From Fimivicinus intestinavium (lineage in GTDB: Bacteria; Bacillota; Clostridia; Oscillospirales; Acutalibacteraceae): 64,000 nt of DNA. The notes under the pieces were generated by a model. The model was not told the DNA's origin. It ran no database searches and was given only the letters and a program-made list of their open reading frames with translations. The translations under genes were made by a program, and so were the position numbers. Positions 44,320 through 52,389 of the stretch are shown piece by piece; the first letter of the stretch is position 1; the number at the start of each line of letters is the position of its first letter. The DNA lies in NCBI GenBank assembly GCA_018715765.1, contig DVKY01000027.1, positions 1-64,000 of the forward strand, read 5' to 3'.

Positions 44320-44943
44320 TTCGCACAGCTCCACAAACTGGCGAATCAGCTGCACGCTGGCCGCAATCCCGAGGCTTGCGCTGTCAAGGGAAAGCTGGTT
44401 GGTCTCGGCCAGCCCCCATTTCCAGCCTGTATAATAGGTATAATAGGCCGCCCGGCGTTTATCCGTCTTTTTCATCAACGCTGTCGCTTTTGCCTCATCC
44501 AGCTTGTAAAGGCGCATAATCCGTTTGACGCGCTCCTGCACCGGAGCATGGATAAACACCCGCAGGCAACGGGGATCCTCCCTCAGAATATAGTCGCAGC
44601 AGCGCCCTACCAGCACGCAGGGGCCTTTTTCCGCCAGCTCGCGCACCACCTTGCACTGTGTGGCGAACAACCTGTCGGCCATGGATTCCTCCGGAAATGC
44701 TGCGAACCCATTGGGCGGCGTGTAGGAGCCCGCAACCAGGGAGTATAGCATACTGTTCGTTGCGTTTTCATCCACATCATCCAACAGGGATTGATCGATC
44801 CCGCTGCGCTGCCCGGCGAGCGCAATCAGCTCCTTGTCGTAAAACGGAATTCCCAGCTCTTTGGCAAGCGTTTCGCCGATCTCCCGGCCGCCGCTGCCAA
44901 ACTGCCTGCCGATCGTAATGATCGCAGTATTCTGCTCGCTCAT
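44311..44943 (-). CDS. Cytidylate kinase-like protein
   Basis: A 210-residue protein of the stand-alone cytidylate-kinase-like family. The P-loop region is ITIGRQFGSGGREIGETLAKELGIPFYDKELI, followed by CVLVGRCCDYIL and FIHAPVQERVKRIM (lid region with Arg). The phosphate acceptor of this family is not firmly known. ATG 44943 follows AAAGGGCGG. The gene diverges from the DUF5058 operon. Confidence 0.85.
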   Translation of the reverse strand: MSEQNTAIITIGRQFGSGGREIGETLAKELGIPFYDKELIALAGQRSGIDQSLLDDVDENATNSMLYSLVAGSYTPPNGFAAFPEESMADRLFATQCKVVRELAEKGPCVLVGRCCDYILREDPRCLRVFIHAPVQERVKRIMRLYKLDEAKATALMKKTDKRRAAYYTYYTGWKWGLAETNQLSLDSASLGIAASVQLIRQFVELCEAR

Positions 44944-45062
44944 ACTGATCCGCCCTTTCTGGATTTTCAAGGCTGGTGCTTTAGGCGACACCCAGTCCCC
45001 GCTATTATCCTACCATAAATAAAAAAGATAGAAAAGCTTTTTTGTGAAATAATACAATATGA

Positions 45063-45092
45063 TTGACGAAGAAACGCCTTACATGCTAAACT
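45063..45092 (+). promoter_or_regulatory. Promoter of the DUF5058 operon
   Basis: TTGACG (45063-45068) and TAAACT (45087-45092) are separated by 18 bases, with a TGC just before the -10 box (extended -10). The first leader hairpin begins six bases after the -10 box. Confidence 0.55.
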
Positions 45093-45098
45093 GTTCCT

Positions 45099-45148
45099 AG
45101 CATCAGTGTACGGGGTACACCGATGCTGTCAGCCAGGCTGAGCCTGGC
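45099..45148 (+). promoter_or_regulatory. Structured 5' leader with two hairpins
   Basis: AGCATCAGTGTAC (45099-45111) pairs with GTACACCGATGCT (45115-45127), with one A-C mismatch and a GGG loop. A second hairpin, GCCAGGC/GCCTGGC (45132-45148), follows, and the ribosome binding site comes ten bases later. The first hairpin would form the very 5' end of the transcript. This could stabilise the mRNA or control translation. Confidence 0.5.
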
Positions 45149-45171
45149 ACTTCAAAATGGAGGGATGCGTT

Positions 45172-45942
45172 TTGGATTTTAAGAGCAGCCCCTTTCTCTA
45201 CATACTGGGGTTTTGCATCGTGGGCTTTATCATTGTACAGTCCATTTTCTTTCTGGTACGTGCATGGAAGCGAGGCAAACAGTTGGGGATGACTACGACC
45301 ACCCTGAAAAACACTGTCGTTTCCAGCGCGCTGTTCACCATTGCGCCAGCGCTTGCGATTGTCGCCACCGTGCTGACGCTGTCCAAGGCGCTGGGGCTGG
45401 TGCTTCCCTGGATCCGGCTGACGGTCATCGGGGCGATTCAATACGAGGTTCCCGCGGCAGAGGCGGCCATCAATGCCTTCGGCACCACCGCCGGCCTTTC
45501 GCAGCCGGTGATGGATCCTGAAATCTTTGCAGCGGTCGCCTGGGTGATGACGGTCGGCAGCATTCTGCCACTCGTGATTATCCCCTTCGCCCTGAAAAAA
45601 ATTCAGAAAAGCATCGGCAAAGCCTCCACAAAGGATCCCAAGTGGGCGGACACGATGGCTGCCGCCGCATTCATCGGCCTGATCGCCGCATTCATCGGCC
45701 GCGCGATATTGGGCAAAGGGGAGCCCGGCGTCATTGGCGACGGCGCAGGCCTTTTGAGCGTGGCTACGCTGCTGTTTTCCATCCTTTTTATGCTCATCCT
45801 GCAAAAGCTCTGCACCAGGTTCAAGCTGAAATGGCTGGATCCCTTCGCCATGCCAATCAGTATGTTTGCCGCCATGGGCATGGCGATGCTGCTGGCAAGC
45901 ATTCTTCCGGCAGATATCGCGTTTTTGGAGTGGAGAGGATAA
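45172..45942 (+). CDS. DUF5058 family membrane protein
   Basis: About 256 residues and six or so membrane segments, matching DUF5058: an N-terminal segment (YILGFCIVGFIIVQSIFFLVRAWKRG), then KNTVVSSALFTIAPALAIV. It probably forms a transport complex with the next gene product, but its substrate is unknown. I prefer TTG 45172, seven bases after GGAGGG, over ATG 45157, in which that same site would be coding. Confidence 0.8.
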   Translation: MDFKSSPFLYILGFCIVGFIIVQSIFFLVRAWKRGKQLGMTTTTLKNTVVSSALFTIAPALAIVATVLTLSKALGLVLPWIRLTVIGAIQYEVPAAEAAINAFGTTAGLSQPVMDPEIFAAVAWVMTVGSILPLVIIPFALKKIQKSIGKASTKDPKWADTMAAAAFIGLIAAFIGRAILGKGEPGVIGDGAGLLSVATLLFSILFMLILQKLCTRFKLKWLDPFAMPISMFAAMGMAMLLASILPADIAFLEWRG

Positions 45943-46032
45943 TTGGGATGCGCCTCGCACGGCGTATGACTTCTTTCAACGGCGTGCAAGAAGAGGCGGC
46001 TCCCGCATTTTATGAAAGGATGGCCATGAATC

Positions 46033-46695
46033 ATGAAAAACCGCAGTTATGAAGATTCCGTCCACTTTTATGGGCGTATCTGGACCGTAACGGCCCTGTT
46101 TGTGATGTTATGCATCCCACTATCCATTTGTGTCTATTTTGACGTCTGGCCCAAGGCTACCAAGGTGCTGGAGGGGCTGCTGCCTGTTGCAATGCTGTTT
46201 TATCCCTCCGCCATCATCGAGGTGCTCACCTATGGGCCGATGCTCGGCTCAGGCGGCACCTACCTCAGCTTTGTCACCGGCAACATCAGCAACCTCAAGC
46301 TGCCCTGCGCGCTGAGCTGTATGGAGAATGCAAAGGTGCGTGCCACCTCTGAGGAGGGGGACGTGATCTCCACCATCTCGATTGCCACCTCCTCGATTGT
46401 CACCACCGTAATCATCGCGCTGGGAGTCGTTGCATTTAGCCCAATCCTGCCCTATATCACCGATCCGGATTCCCCCTTCGCCCCGGCCTTCCAGCAGGTC
46501 GTGCCTGCGCTGTTCGGCGCGCTGGGCGCAAGCTATTTTGCCAAGCACTGGAAGATCTCCATTCTGCCGATTGCCGCGGTGCTGATCGTTTTGCTCTTCG
46601 CCGGGGATACGGCAGTAGGCGTGCTGATCCCTGTGGGCGTAGTCGTCTCCCTGATCGGCGCACATATTATGTATAAAAAGAAATGGCTGGATTAA
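46033..46695 (+). CDS. Membrane protein, probable partner of the DUF5058 protein
   Basis: A 220-residue membrane protein with about five segments and a polar stretch, MLGSGGTYLSFVTGNISNLKLPCALSCMENA, in the middle. It follows the DUF5058 gene by 90 bp with an AAAGGATGG site, and the two are presumably cotranscribed. The polar GSGG-x-YLSFVTGN and KLPCALSC motifs are conserved-looking and may line a path. I know of no function. Confidence 0.72.
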   Translation: MKNRSYEDSVHFYGRIWTVTALFVMLCIPLSICVYFDVWPKATKVLEGLLPVAMLFYPSAIIEVLTYGPMLGSGGTYLSFVTGNISNLKLPCALSCMENAKVRATSEEGDVISTISIATSSIVTTVIIALGVVAFSPILPYITDPDSPFAPAFQQVVPALFGALGASYFAKHWKISILPIAAVLIVLLFAGDTAVGVLIPVGVVVSLIGAHIMYKKKWLD

Positions 46696-46744
46696 CGCGC
46701 AGCATCGGCCCCGCCTGACGGGCCGGGGAAGGAGAATCGATCAG

Positions 46745-47782
46745 ATGCCCCAAAAAATCCTGTTGGCAATGAGCGGCGGAGTAGACAGCTCCGCCGCCGC
46801 GATCCTGCTATTGGAGACCGGCGCCATGCTTTCCGGCTTAACGCTGTGTCTGCACCCCTGGGAAAGCGATGCCGGCCTGGAGGATGCACGGCACGTTGCG
46901 CAGCAGCTTGGCTTCCCGCACGAATTTTTTTCACTCAAGGAGCAATTTCAATCGCAGGTGATTGACCGCTTTATCAGCGAATACCGCGCCGGGAAAACGC
47001 CGAACCCCTGCATTGACTGCAACCGGGAAATTAAATTTGGCGCGCTGCTGGAGCTGGCGCGCCGCCGTGGCTTTGACGCGCTGGCAACCGGGCATTACGC
47101 GCGCGTTGCGCGAGACGGCGCCAGCGGACGCTGGCTGCTCAAAAAGGCGGTGGATGAGCAGAAGGATCAGAGCTATGTTCTCTACCAGCTCACGCAGGAG
47201 CAGCTCGCGCAGGTGCGCTTTCCTCTGGGCGGGCTAAGCAAGGCACAGGCGCGCGCATTGGCGGAGCAGCACGGCCTGCTCAACGCGCACCGGCCGGATA
47301 GTCAGGATATCTGTTTCATCCCAGATGGCGATTATGCCGCGTTCATTCAGCGCGCCACAGGGGAGCCGCCTGCCTCCGGCCGCTTTATCGATTCTGTTGG
47401 GAATACGCTTGGCACGCATCGGGGCCTGATCCATTACACGGTCGGTCAGCGCAAGGGCCTTGGCATCGCCCTCGGGAGGCCCGTATACGTCCTCGCAAAA
47501 AACGCGCGCGACAACACCGTTACGCTCGGAGAGAACAGCGCGCTTTTCTCCCGGGAAATGACGGTGGATCACATCAACCTGATCTCTGTCGCCTCGCTTT
47601 CGGAGCCGATGCGCGTTCAGGTAAAGGCGCGCTACCGCCATGCCGCCCAGCCCGCCACCATCTACCCGGAGGGCAACTGCATCCGTGTGGTTTTTGATCA
47701 GCCGCAGCGGGCGATTACGCCCGGCCAGGCTGCCGTCTTTTATGACGGCGAGGTTGTGGTCGGCGGGGGAACCATTCTTTAA
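46745..47782 (+). CDS. mnmA: tRNA-specific 2-thiouridylase
   Basis: A 345-residue MnmA-type protein. The PP-loop SGGVDSS is at 10-16, the catalytic Cys (C89) lies in TPNPCIDCN, and its partner (C190) lies in SQDICFIPDGDY. TVGQRKGLG is the tRNA-binding linker region. The protein puts sulfur on U34 of Glu, Gln and Lys tRNAs. It starts 49 bp after the DUF5058 partner gene. Confidence 0.95.
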   Translation: MPQKILLAMSGGVDSSAAAILLLETGAMLSGLTLCLHPWESDAGLEDARHVAQQLGFPHEFFSLKEQFQSQVIDRFISEYRAGKTPNPCIDCNREIKFGALLELARRRGFDALATGHYARVARDGASGRWLLKKAVDEQKDQSYVLYQLTQEQLAQVRFPLGGLSKAQARALAEQHGLLNAHRPDSQDICFIPDGDYAAFIQRATGEPPASGRFIDSVGNTLGTHRGLIHYTVGQRKGLGIALGRPVYVLAKNARDNTVTLGENSALFSREMTVDHINLISVASLSEPMRVQVKARYRHAAQPATIYPEGNCIRVVFDQPQRAITPGQAAVFYDGEVVVGGGTIL

Positions 47783-47872
47783 ACAAGAGGAATATCGCAC
47801 ATAGTTTTTGTGTTGGGATAGTCTTTTCCCGTTTCCCTTAATTAAAGATATTGTTGGGTATCTCAAGATGTA

Positions 47873-48175
47873 TCATTCGGTTTTTCCGATAAAGCGGTAG
47901 AAGATTTCTACTTTCTGTTTCCGGCTTCCGTCCTCATCCTTGACCGCTTCATGGACGAGGATTTTTTCAATCAGAGTATTCAAAAGTTCAGCCGTCAATT
48001 CTATGGTATTGATATACTGTTTTGTCAGATCAATCTATTTTTCGACGTCAACCGCTGTCTGGGTGGCGGCTTCCATCGCTTCATGAAGCCGTTCAATTTT
48101 TGTATCCAATTTCCTTTGTTCGTCCTGATATTTTTTAGGAAGCATATTGAAATATTCTGAACTAAAAGGCCGTAT
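47873..48175 (-). pseudogene. C-terminal remnant of a serine recombinase
   Basis: On the minus strand about 100 codons read SSEYFNMLPKKYQDEQRKL, then AATQTAVDVEK, an amber stop (TAG at 48037-48035), then IDLTKQYINTIELTAELLNTLIEKILVHEAVKDEDGSRKQKVEIFYRFIGKTE and a TGA at 47873. This is the tail typical of large serine recombinases of Firmicute conjugative transposons. The catalytic domain is missing, so the gene is dead. It marks the former edge of a mobile element. Confidence 0.8.
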
Positions 48176-48192
48176 AGAAAGGAGGGGGCATC

Positions 48193-48735
48193 GTGCCTGC
48201 CGATATGAAGGAAATCATTGCGGAAGCCGCGCAAACGCTTTTGACGGAGCGGCACATAAAGAAACTCACAGTGAAGGATATCGTAGAGCAGTGCCATATT
48301 ACCCGGCAGGCCTTTTACTATCACTTTGAAGACATCCCCGACCTGTTCAGCTGGATGATTAAAAGGTTTACAGAGCAGGTGTTCCAAGAAGCATCATCCA
48401 AAGGGGATGCCGAAGAAGGACTGCGCTGCTTTTTCGTAATGGCGGTCAACGCCCTGCCCTATGCCCAGCGCGGGAGGGATAGCAATTACCGGGATGAACT
48501 AGAGCAGACCTCGCGCCGGTATATCCAGCAGTTTTTTGCTGAAGCGGCCGAGAGCCAAAACTATTACCAGCAATACAGCGCCGCCGAAGCCAAAATCATC
48601 CTGCGGTATCACAGCCAAGCGATCCTGGGGCTGCTTCAGGAATGGACAGAACAAGACACCGAGCAATTGGATCAGATCGTCCACACAGTTTACCGCCTTT
48701 TGATGGAGGGGATCCCGCCCAAACCCAAAAATTAA
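48193..48735 (+). CDS. TetR/AcrR family regulator
   Basis: A 180-residue regulator. The N-terminal HTH is MKEIIAEAAQTLLTERHIKKLTVKDIVEQCHITRQAFYYHFEDIPDLF, and the remaining helical domain is the ligand and dimer part. I use the GTG at 48193, after GGAGGGGG; ATG 48205 is possible. It has its own terminator, then a promoter overlapping a palindrome in front of the coiled-coil/FtsH/HdeD operon, which it probably represses. Confidence 0.88.
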   Translation: MPADMKEIIAEAAQTLLTERHIKKLTVKDIVEQCHITRQAFYYHFEDIPDLFSWMIKRFTEQVFQEASSKGDAEEGLRCFFVMAVNALPYAQRGRDSNYRDELEQTSRRYIQQFFAEAAESQNYYQQYSAAEAKIILRYHSQAILGLLQEWTEQDTEQLDQIVHTVYRLLMEGIPPKPKN

Positions 48736-48755
48736 ATCTGTTTGACAAAAGTGCT

Positions 48756-48788
48756 GGAGTGTAAAGTATTTTTACACTCCGCTTTTTT
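48756..48788 (+). terminator. Terminator of the tetR gene
   Basis: GGAGTGTAAA pairs with TTTACACTCC (10 bp, 5-base loop) and runs into GCTTTTTTT, 20 bases after the tetR stop. Confidence 0.85.
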
Positions 48789-48816
48789 TGTCTATACAGA
48801 GATGCAAAAGTGATAA

Positions 48817-48845
48817 TTGTCTGACAAAACATCGCTTTTTATAAT
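48817..48845 (+). promoter_or_regulatory. Promoter and candidate TetR operator of the FtsH operon
   Basis: TTGTCT (48817-48822) and TATAAT (48840-48845) are 17 bases apart. The -35 box lies inside the perfect palindrome TTGTC-T-GACAA (48817-48827). A TetR dimer bound there would block RNA polymerase. A related half-site, TTTGACAAAA, lies upstream at about 48740-48750. Confidence 0.55.
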
Positions 48846-48866
48846 AGTAATCAGGGAGGTGCAAAT

Positions 48867-49289
48867 ATGGCACATGAAATTCTAAGCGTGAAGCTCTGTG
48901 AACTGGAAGACCAGCTTTCCCGATTAAGCAGCCGGATTCATCTCAGCGAAACGGCTGGCCACGAACGGCTCCAGAAGGAAATAAAAGAGCTGACAAAAGA
49001 ATGCGCGGAAACGGAGCTAATGCTACGGAACAAGCTACAGATGTCCCGCGCGGATATGGTGTCCGTCCTGTCCGACGCATATGGGAAAATCGAACAGCTC
49101 GTCCTCAAAACAAAAGATTTGCTGCAAAAACAAACGGACGACAGCTCTCCGGACATCGCAGCGGAAGAAAAGATCCTGTTGGCGGAGTATGCTCTGGATT
49201 TTTCCGCACAGGCAGCCAACCGGGCGCTGCTGCTTTCCATGGAGGCGATTGACGCCCAACTTCTACAACAGGAAAGGAGACCGCAATGA
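48867..49289 (+). CDS. Coiled-coil protein of the FtsH-HdeD operon
   Basis: A 140-residue protein that is almost wholly helical and charged, with heptad-like leucines in ELEDQLSRLSSRIHLSE and LQKEIKELTKECAETELMLRNKL. It has no signal or membrane segment. GGGAGG precedes the ATG. The stop overlaps the ftsH start (ATGA), so the two proteins are made together. I recognise no family; an adaptor or regulator of the protease is a natural guess. Confidence 0.75.
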   Translation: MAHEILSVKLCELEDQLSRLSSRIHLSETAGHERLQKEIKELTKECAETELMLRNKLQMSRADMVSVLSDAYGKIEQLVLKTKDLLQKQTDDSSPDIAAEEKILLAEYALDFSAQAANRALLLSMEAIDAQLLQQERRPQ

Positions 49290-51118
49290 AAGAAGTCAAA
49301 TCGCCGAAAAGGCCGTTAATCTTCTATTATCTTATCGTGCTTGGAATTATCCTGCTATTTAATATGCTGGTTATGCCTCTGTTGTCCCAGAGCCAGGTAA
49401 AGGATGTCGATTATGGAACGTTTGTTAAAATGGCCGAGAATCAGGAACTAAGCCAGGTTGAAGTAGACGAAACTCAAAACCAGATTCTTTTTACGGATAA
49501 GGATGAAAAAGTTGTCTATAGAGTCGGTATGATTTCCGATCCGAATCTGGCAGGGCTTTTAAAAGAATCCGGGGCTAAGTACGGCGGGCAAATCATACAA
49601 CAGACGAATCCGATTATCAGCTTTCTACTAACTTGGGTGCTGCCTATCGTCATTTTTATTCTTTTAGGCCAGTATATGAACAGGAAATTGATGAACCAGA
49701 TAGGCGGAAAGAACTCCATGAGCTTTGGCATGGGGAAAAGCAATGCCAAAATTTATGTGCAATCCACAAAAGGGCTTAAATTCTCAGATGTCGCTGGTGA
49801 AGACGAAGCCAAGGAAAGCCTTCAGGAAATTGTGGATTATCTTCATAACCCGAAGAAATATACGGAAGCCGGCGCGTCTATGCCAAAAGGAATTTTGCTG
49901 GTAGGCCCCCCCGGCACCGGCAAGACCATGCTCGCCAAAGCGGTAGCCGGAGAGGCAAGCGTTCCGTTCTTTTCTATTTCCGGTTCGGAATTTGTAGAAA
50001 TGTTCGTCGGTATGGGCGCTTCCAAAGTGCGCGACTTATTCCAACAGGCGAAGGAAAAAGCACCCTGCATTGTTTTCATCGATGAAATCGACGCCATCGG
50101 CCAGAAGCGAAGTTCCGGCGTATCCGGCGGCAATGACGAGCGTGAGCAGACGTTAAATCAGCTTCTTACTGAAATGGATGGTTTTGAAGGAAATACCGGT
50201 GTTATTATTCTGGCGGCCACTAATCGGCCAGAAAGCCTGGATCCTGCGCTGACAAGGCCAGGGCGTTTTGACCGGCGCGTGCCCGTAGAGCTGCCTGATT
50301 TGGCAGGACGCGAGGCCATTTTAAAGGTACATGCCAAGAAAATTAAAACGGCGGAAGATGTGGATTTCCATACGATCGCTCGTATGGCAGCCGGCGCTTC
50401 CGGCGCCGAGCTGGCGAACATTATCAATGAGGCGGCGCTTCGAGCCGTACGGAACGGGCGTACGATCGTCAAGGAAGCAGATTTGGAGGAAAGCATCGAG
50501 GTAGTTATTGCCGGTTACCAGAAAAAGAACGCCGTGCTTTCCGACCAGGAGAAAAAAGTGGTGGCATGCCACGAGATCGGCCATGCCCTTGTGGCAGCTA
50601 TGCAAGGCCACTCCGCCCCCGTGCAGAAGATTACCATTATCCCCCGCACTTCTGGGGCGTTGGGCTATACCATGCAGGTAGATACAGGTGACAAATATCT
50701 GTTAACGAAGGAAGAAATAGAAAACAAAATCGCCACCTATACCGGCGGCCGTGCTGCTGAGGAAGTCGTGTTCGAGCAAATCACTACAGGCGCCTCCAAC
50801 GATATTGAACAGGCCACCAAGTTGGCCCGCGCCATGATTACCCGGTACGGTATGAGCGATGAATTTGATATGGTCGCCATGGAAACGGTGCAGAACCAGT
50901 ATCTGGGCGGCGACACTTCTTTGGCCTGCGCACCGGATACGCAGAAGGAGATCGACCGTAAGGTCGTCGACCTTGTAAAAAAGCAGCACGAAAAAGCAAA
51001 GAAGATTTTGGAGGAGAACCGAAGCAAGCTTGATGAACTGGCAAAATATCTTTACGAAAAAGAGACCATTACCGGTGAAGAATTTATGAAAATTTTGGAG
51101 GGAGGTAAAGAGGCATGA
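49286..51118 (+). CDS. ftsH: FtsH-type membrane AAA+ metalloprotease
   Basis: A 610-residue FtsH with all key parts. The membrane helices are at about 12-31 and 111-128, around a small outside domain. Walker A is GPPGTGKT (207-214), followed by the pore loop FVGMGASK and Walker B FIDEID. The SRH is ATNRPESLDPALTRPGRFDRR, the zinc site is HEIGH (429-433), and the third ligand is Asp506 in ASNDIEQAT. It degrades damaged membrane and cytoplasmic proteins. Context (relict recombinase, private TetR, HdeD partner) points to an accessory copy. Confidence 0.95.
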   Translation: MKEVKSPKRPLIFYYLIVLGIILLFNMLVMPLLSQSQVKDVDYGTFVKMAENQELSQVEVDETQNQILFTDKDEKVVYRVGMISDPNLAGLLKESGAKYGGQIIQQTNPIISFLLTWVLPIVIFILLGQYMNRKLMNQIGGKNSMSFGMGKSNAKIYVQSTKGLKFSDVAGEDEAKESLQEIVDYLHNPKKYTEAGASMPKGILLVGPPGTGKTMLAKAVAGEASVPFFSISGSEFVEMFVGMGASKVRDLFQQAKEKAPCIVFIDEIDAIGQKRSSGVSGGNDEREQTLNQLLTEMDGFEGNTGVIILAATNRPESLDPALTRPGRFDRRVPVELPDLAGREAILKVHAKKIKTAEDVDFHTIARMAAGASGAELANIINEAALRAVRNGRTIVKEADLEESIEVVIAGYQKKNAVLSDQEKKVVACHEIGHALVAAMQGHSAPVQKITIIPRTSGALGYTMQVDTGDKYLLTKEEIENKIATYTGGRAAEEVVFEQITTGASNDIEQATKLARAMITRYGMSDEFDMVAMETVQNQYLGGDTSLACAPDTQKEIDRKVVDLVKKQHEKAKKILEENRSKLDELAKYLYEKETITGEEFMKILEGGKEA

Positions 51119-51657
51119 AACGGCGCTCCGGATTTGGATGGCTGGAACTTGCGACAGGGGTTCTGTTGATTGCGTTAGGCATTATGGCCTTTGCAAGGCC
51201 AGGCGCTGCTCTGACCGGTATGGTGTTTGTCTATGGCATCGCCGCCATCGTCATGGGTGTAGTGGATATTGTCCTATATATTCAGGTAGAGAGGTATACA
51301 GGCTTTGGGCCTATTTTATCCCTCATCTCCGGGATTTTAAGCGTAATGTCCGGTATTATGCTGATGGTATACCCAAGAGCCGGCGCATTGGTGCTGACAG
51401 TCCTGTTCCCAATCTGGTTTATTGCTCATTGTATTTCGAGGCTCACACAGTTAGGCTGTATCCGTTTTGTCGCAGGCAGGGGGGTATACTACTTCTCCCT
51501 GATTGTCAATATCATCGGGTTGATCTTGGGCTTTATGATGATTCTGCGACCGTTATTTACCATGACGGCCATTGGCTATTTGGCTGGAATCTATCTTATC
51601 CTGCTCGGCATTGATGCCATTGTGATGGCGGTCAGCCGTATGGGGACACATCGGTGA
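51115..51657 (+). CDS. HdeD/DUF308 family membrane protein
   Basis: A 180-residue membrane protein with six segments in three hairpins: LELATGVLLIALGIMAFARPGAALTGMVFVYGIAAIVMGVVDIVL begins the first. It matches the HdeD/DUF308 family, linked in E. coli to acid resistance and found with FtsH on heat-resistance islands. Its ATG overlaps the ftsH stop by 4 bp, so the products are coupled. Confidence 0.88.
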   Translation: MKRRSGFGWLELATGVLLIALGIMAFARPGAALTGMVFVYGIAAIVMGVVDIVLYIQVERYTGFGPILSLISGILSVMSGIMLMVYPRAGALVLTVLFPIWFIAHCISRLTQLGCIRFVAGRGVYYFSLIVNIIGLILGFMMILRPLFTMTAIGYLAGIYLILLGIDAIVMAVSRMGTHR

Positions 51658-52320
51658 CCTCTGCGGCAGGGCAGACAACCATTTTGCAGTCTTTCCTGAT
51701 AAAAAATGCAGAAAGGGATGGGTACGGTGCATTGAAGCAACCAGCCTCGGGAAAAACAAAAGAGGCTATAGCTTCTGTGCTCCCCATCTCCGATTGTGAT
51801 TCTGCTGTTGATTCCCATTGCGCTGTTAGAACCGGGAAGGCCGACCCTCTTTCTGTTCAGCGAGGCTCTTTTCATCATCATATCATCGGCATAGGCCTGC
51901 TTACCATGGAGGCAGGCATGGCCCCTTCCCCCATAGGGGTCAGGGATAGGTCAAGTGCTGAACCGCAACAAGTGCCTTTTCATTCCAGCAGCCATTTACT
52001 TGGCTCTTGAAGTACCAGGCTTTGGCTGAACCGAATCCTCCAGTGCCAGCTGAGTGGGTTACACACCCGTACGATGTATGATTTGAATAACATCTCAGAG
52101 CACGGGGAAATACCTCTGGTACGGTTATCAAGGCAGGGCGGGCGATACGGAACAAACGTATCAGCTTGGCTTGACAGAAAAAAGAGCTTATCACTATCGG
52201 CGCACCTCCCTTTCTAAGGGAAGGGATAAAAGGCCTGTCTCCCACTTATAAACAAGAAAAAACAGGTCAAAGTTGTTCAAATCCTGCGAAAAATCGCCAA
52301 AGTCCTTCCGCTCTTTCAAA
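51658..52320. other. Gene-free 660-base stretch with possible remnants
   Basis: No convincing gene. A minus-strand reading at about 51.95-52.06 kb (THSAGTGGFGSAKAWYFKSQ) and a plus-strand one at 52074-52216 (MYDLNNISEHGEIPLVRL) look protein-like but have no start signals and overlap each other on opposite strands. The repeated word GCTGAACC occurs at 51957 and 52025, and a CCTGCTT/GAGGCAGG pairing lies at 51897-51917. It may be the decayed right end of the mobile element or an unrecognised structured RNA. Confidence 0.35.
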
Positions 52321-52325
52321 AAGGA

Positions 52326-52358
52326 AAAACCCCGGGAACCCATAGTTTCCGGGGTTTT
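52326..52358 (-). terminator. Terminator of the rplM-rpsI operon
   Basis: AAAACCCCGG (52326-52335) pairs with CCGGGGTTTT (52349-52358). The minus strand ends in TTTTT. It lies about 30 bases after rpsI. Confidence 0.85.
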
Positions 52359-52389
52359 GGTACTGTTTTGATAACTTTTGCCCGATCGG

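Noticed and set aside
51654..52010. A 118-codon open frame overlapping the HdeD stop
   Set aside because: It has no ribosome binding site of its own, no hydrophobic core and biased composition; it looks like chance.
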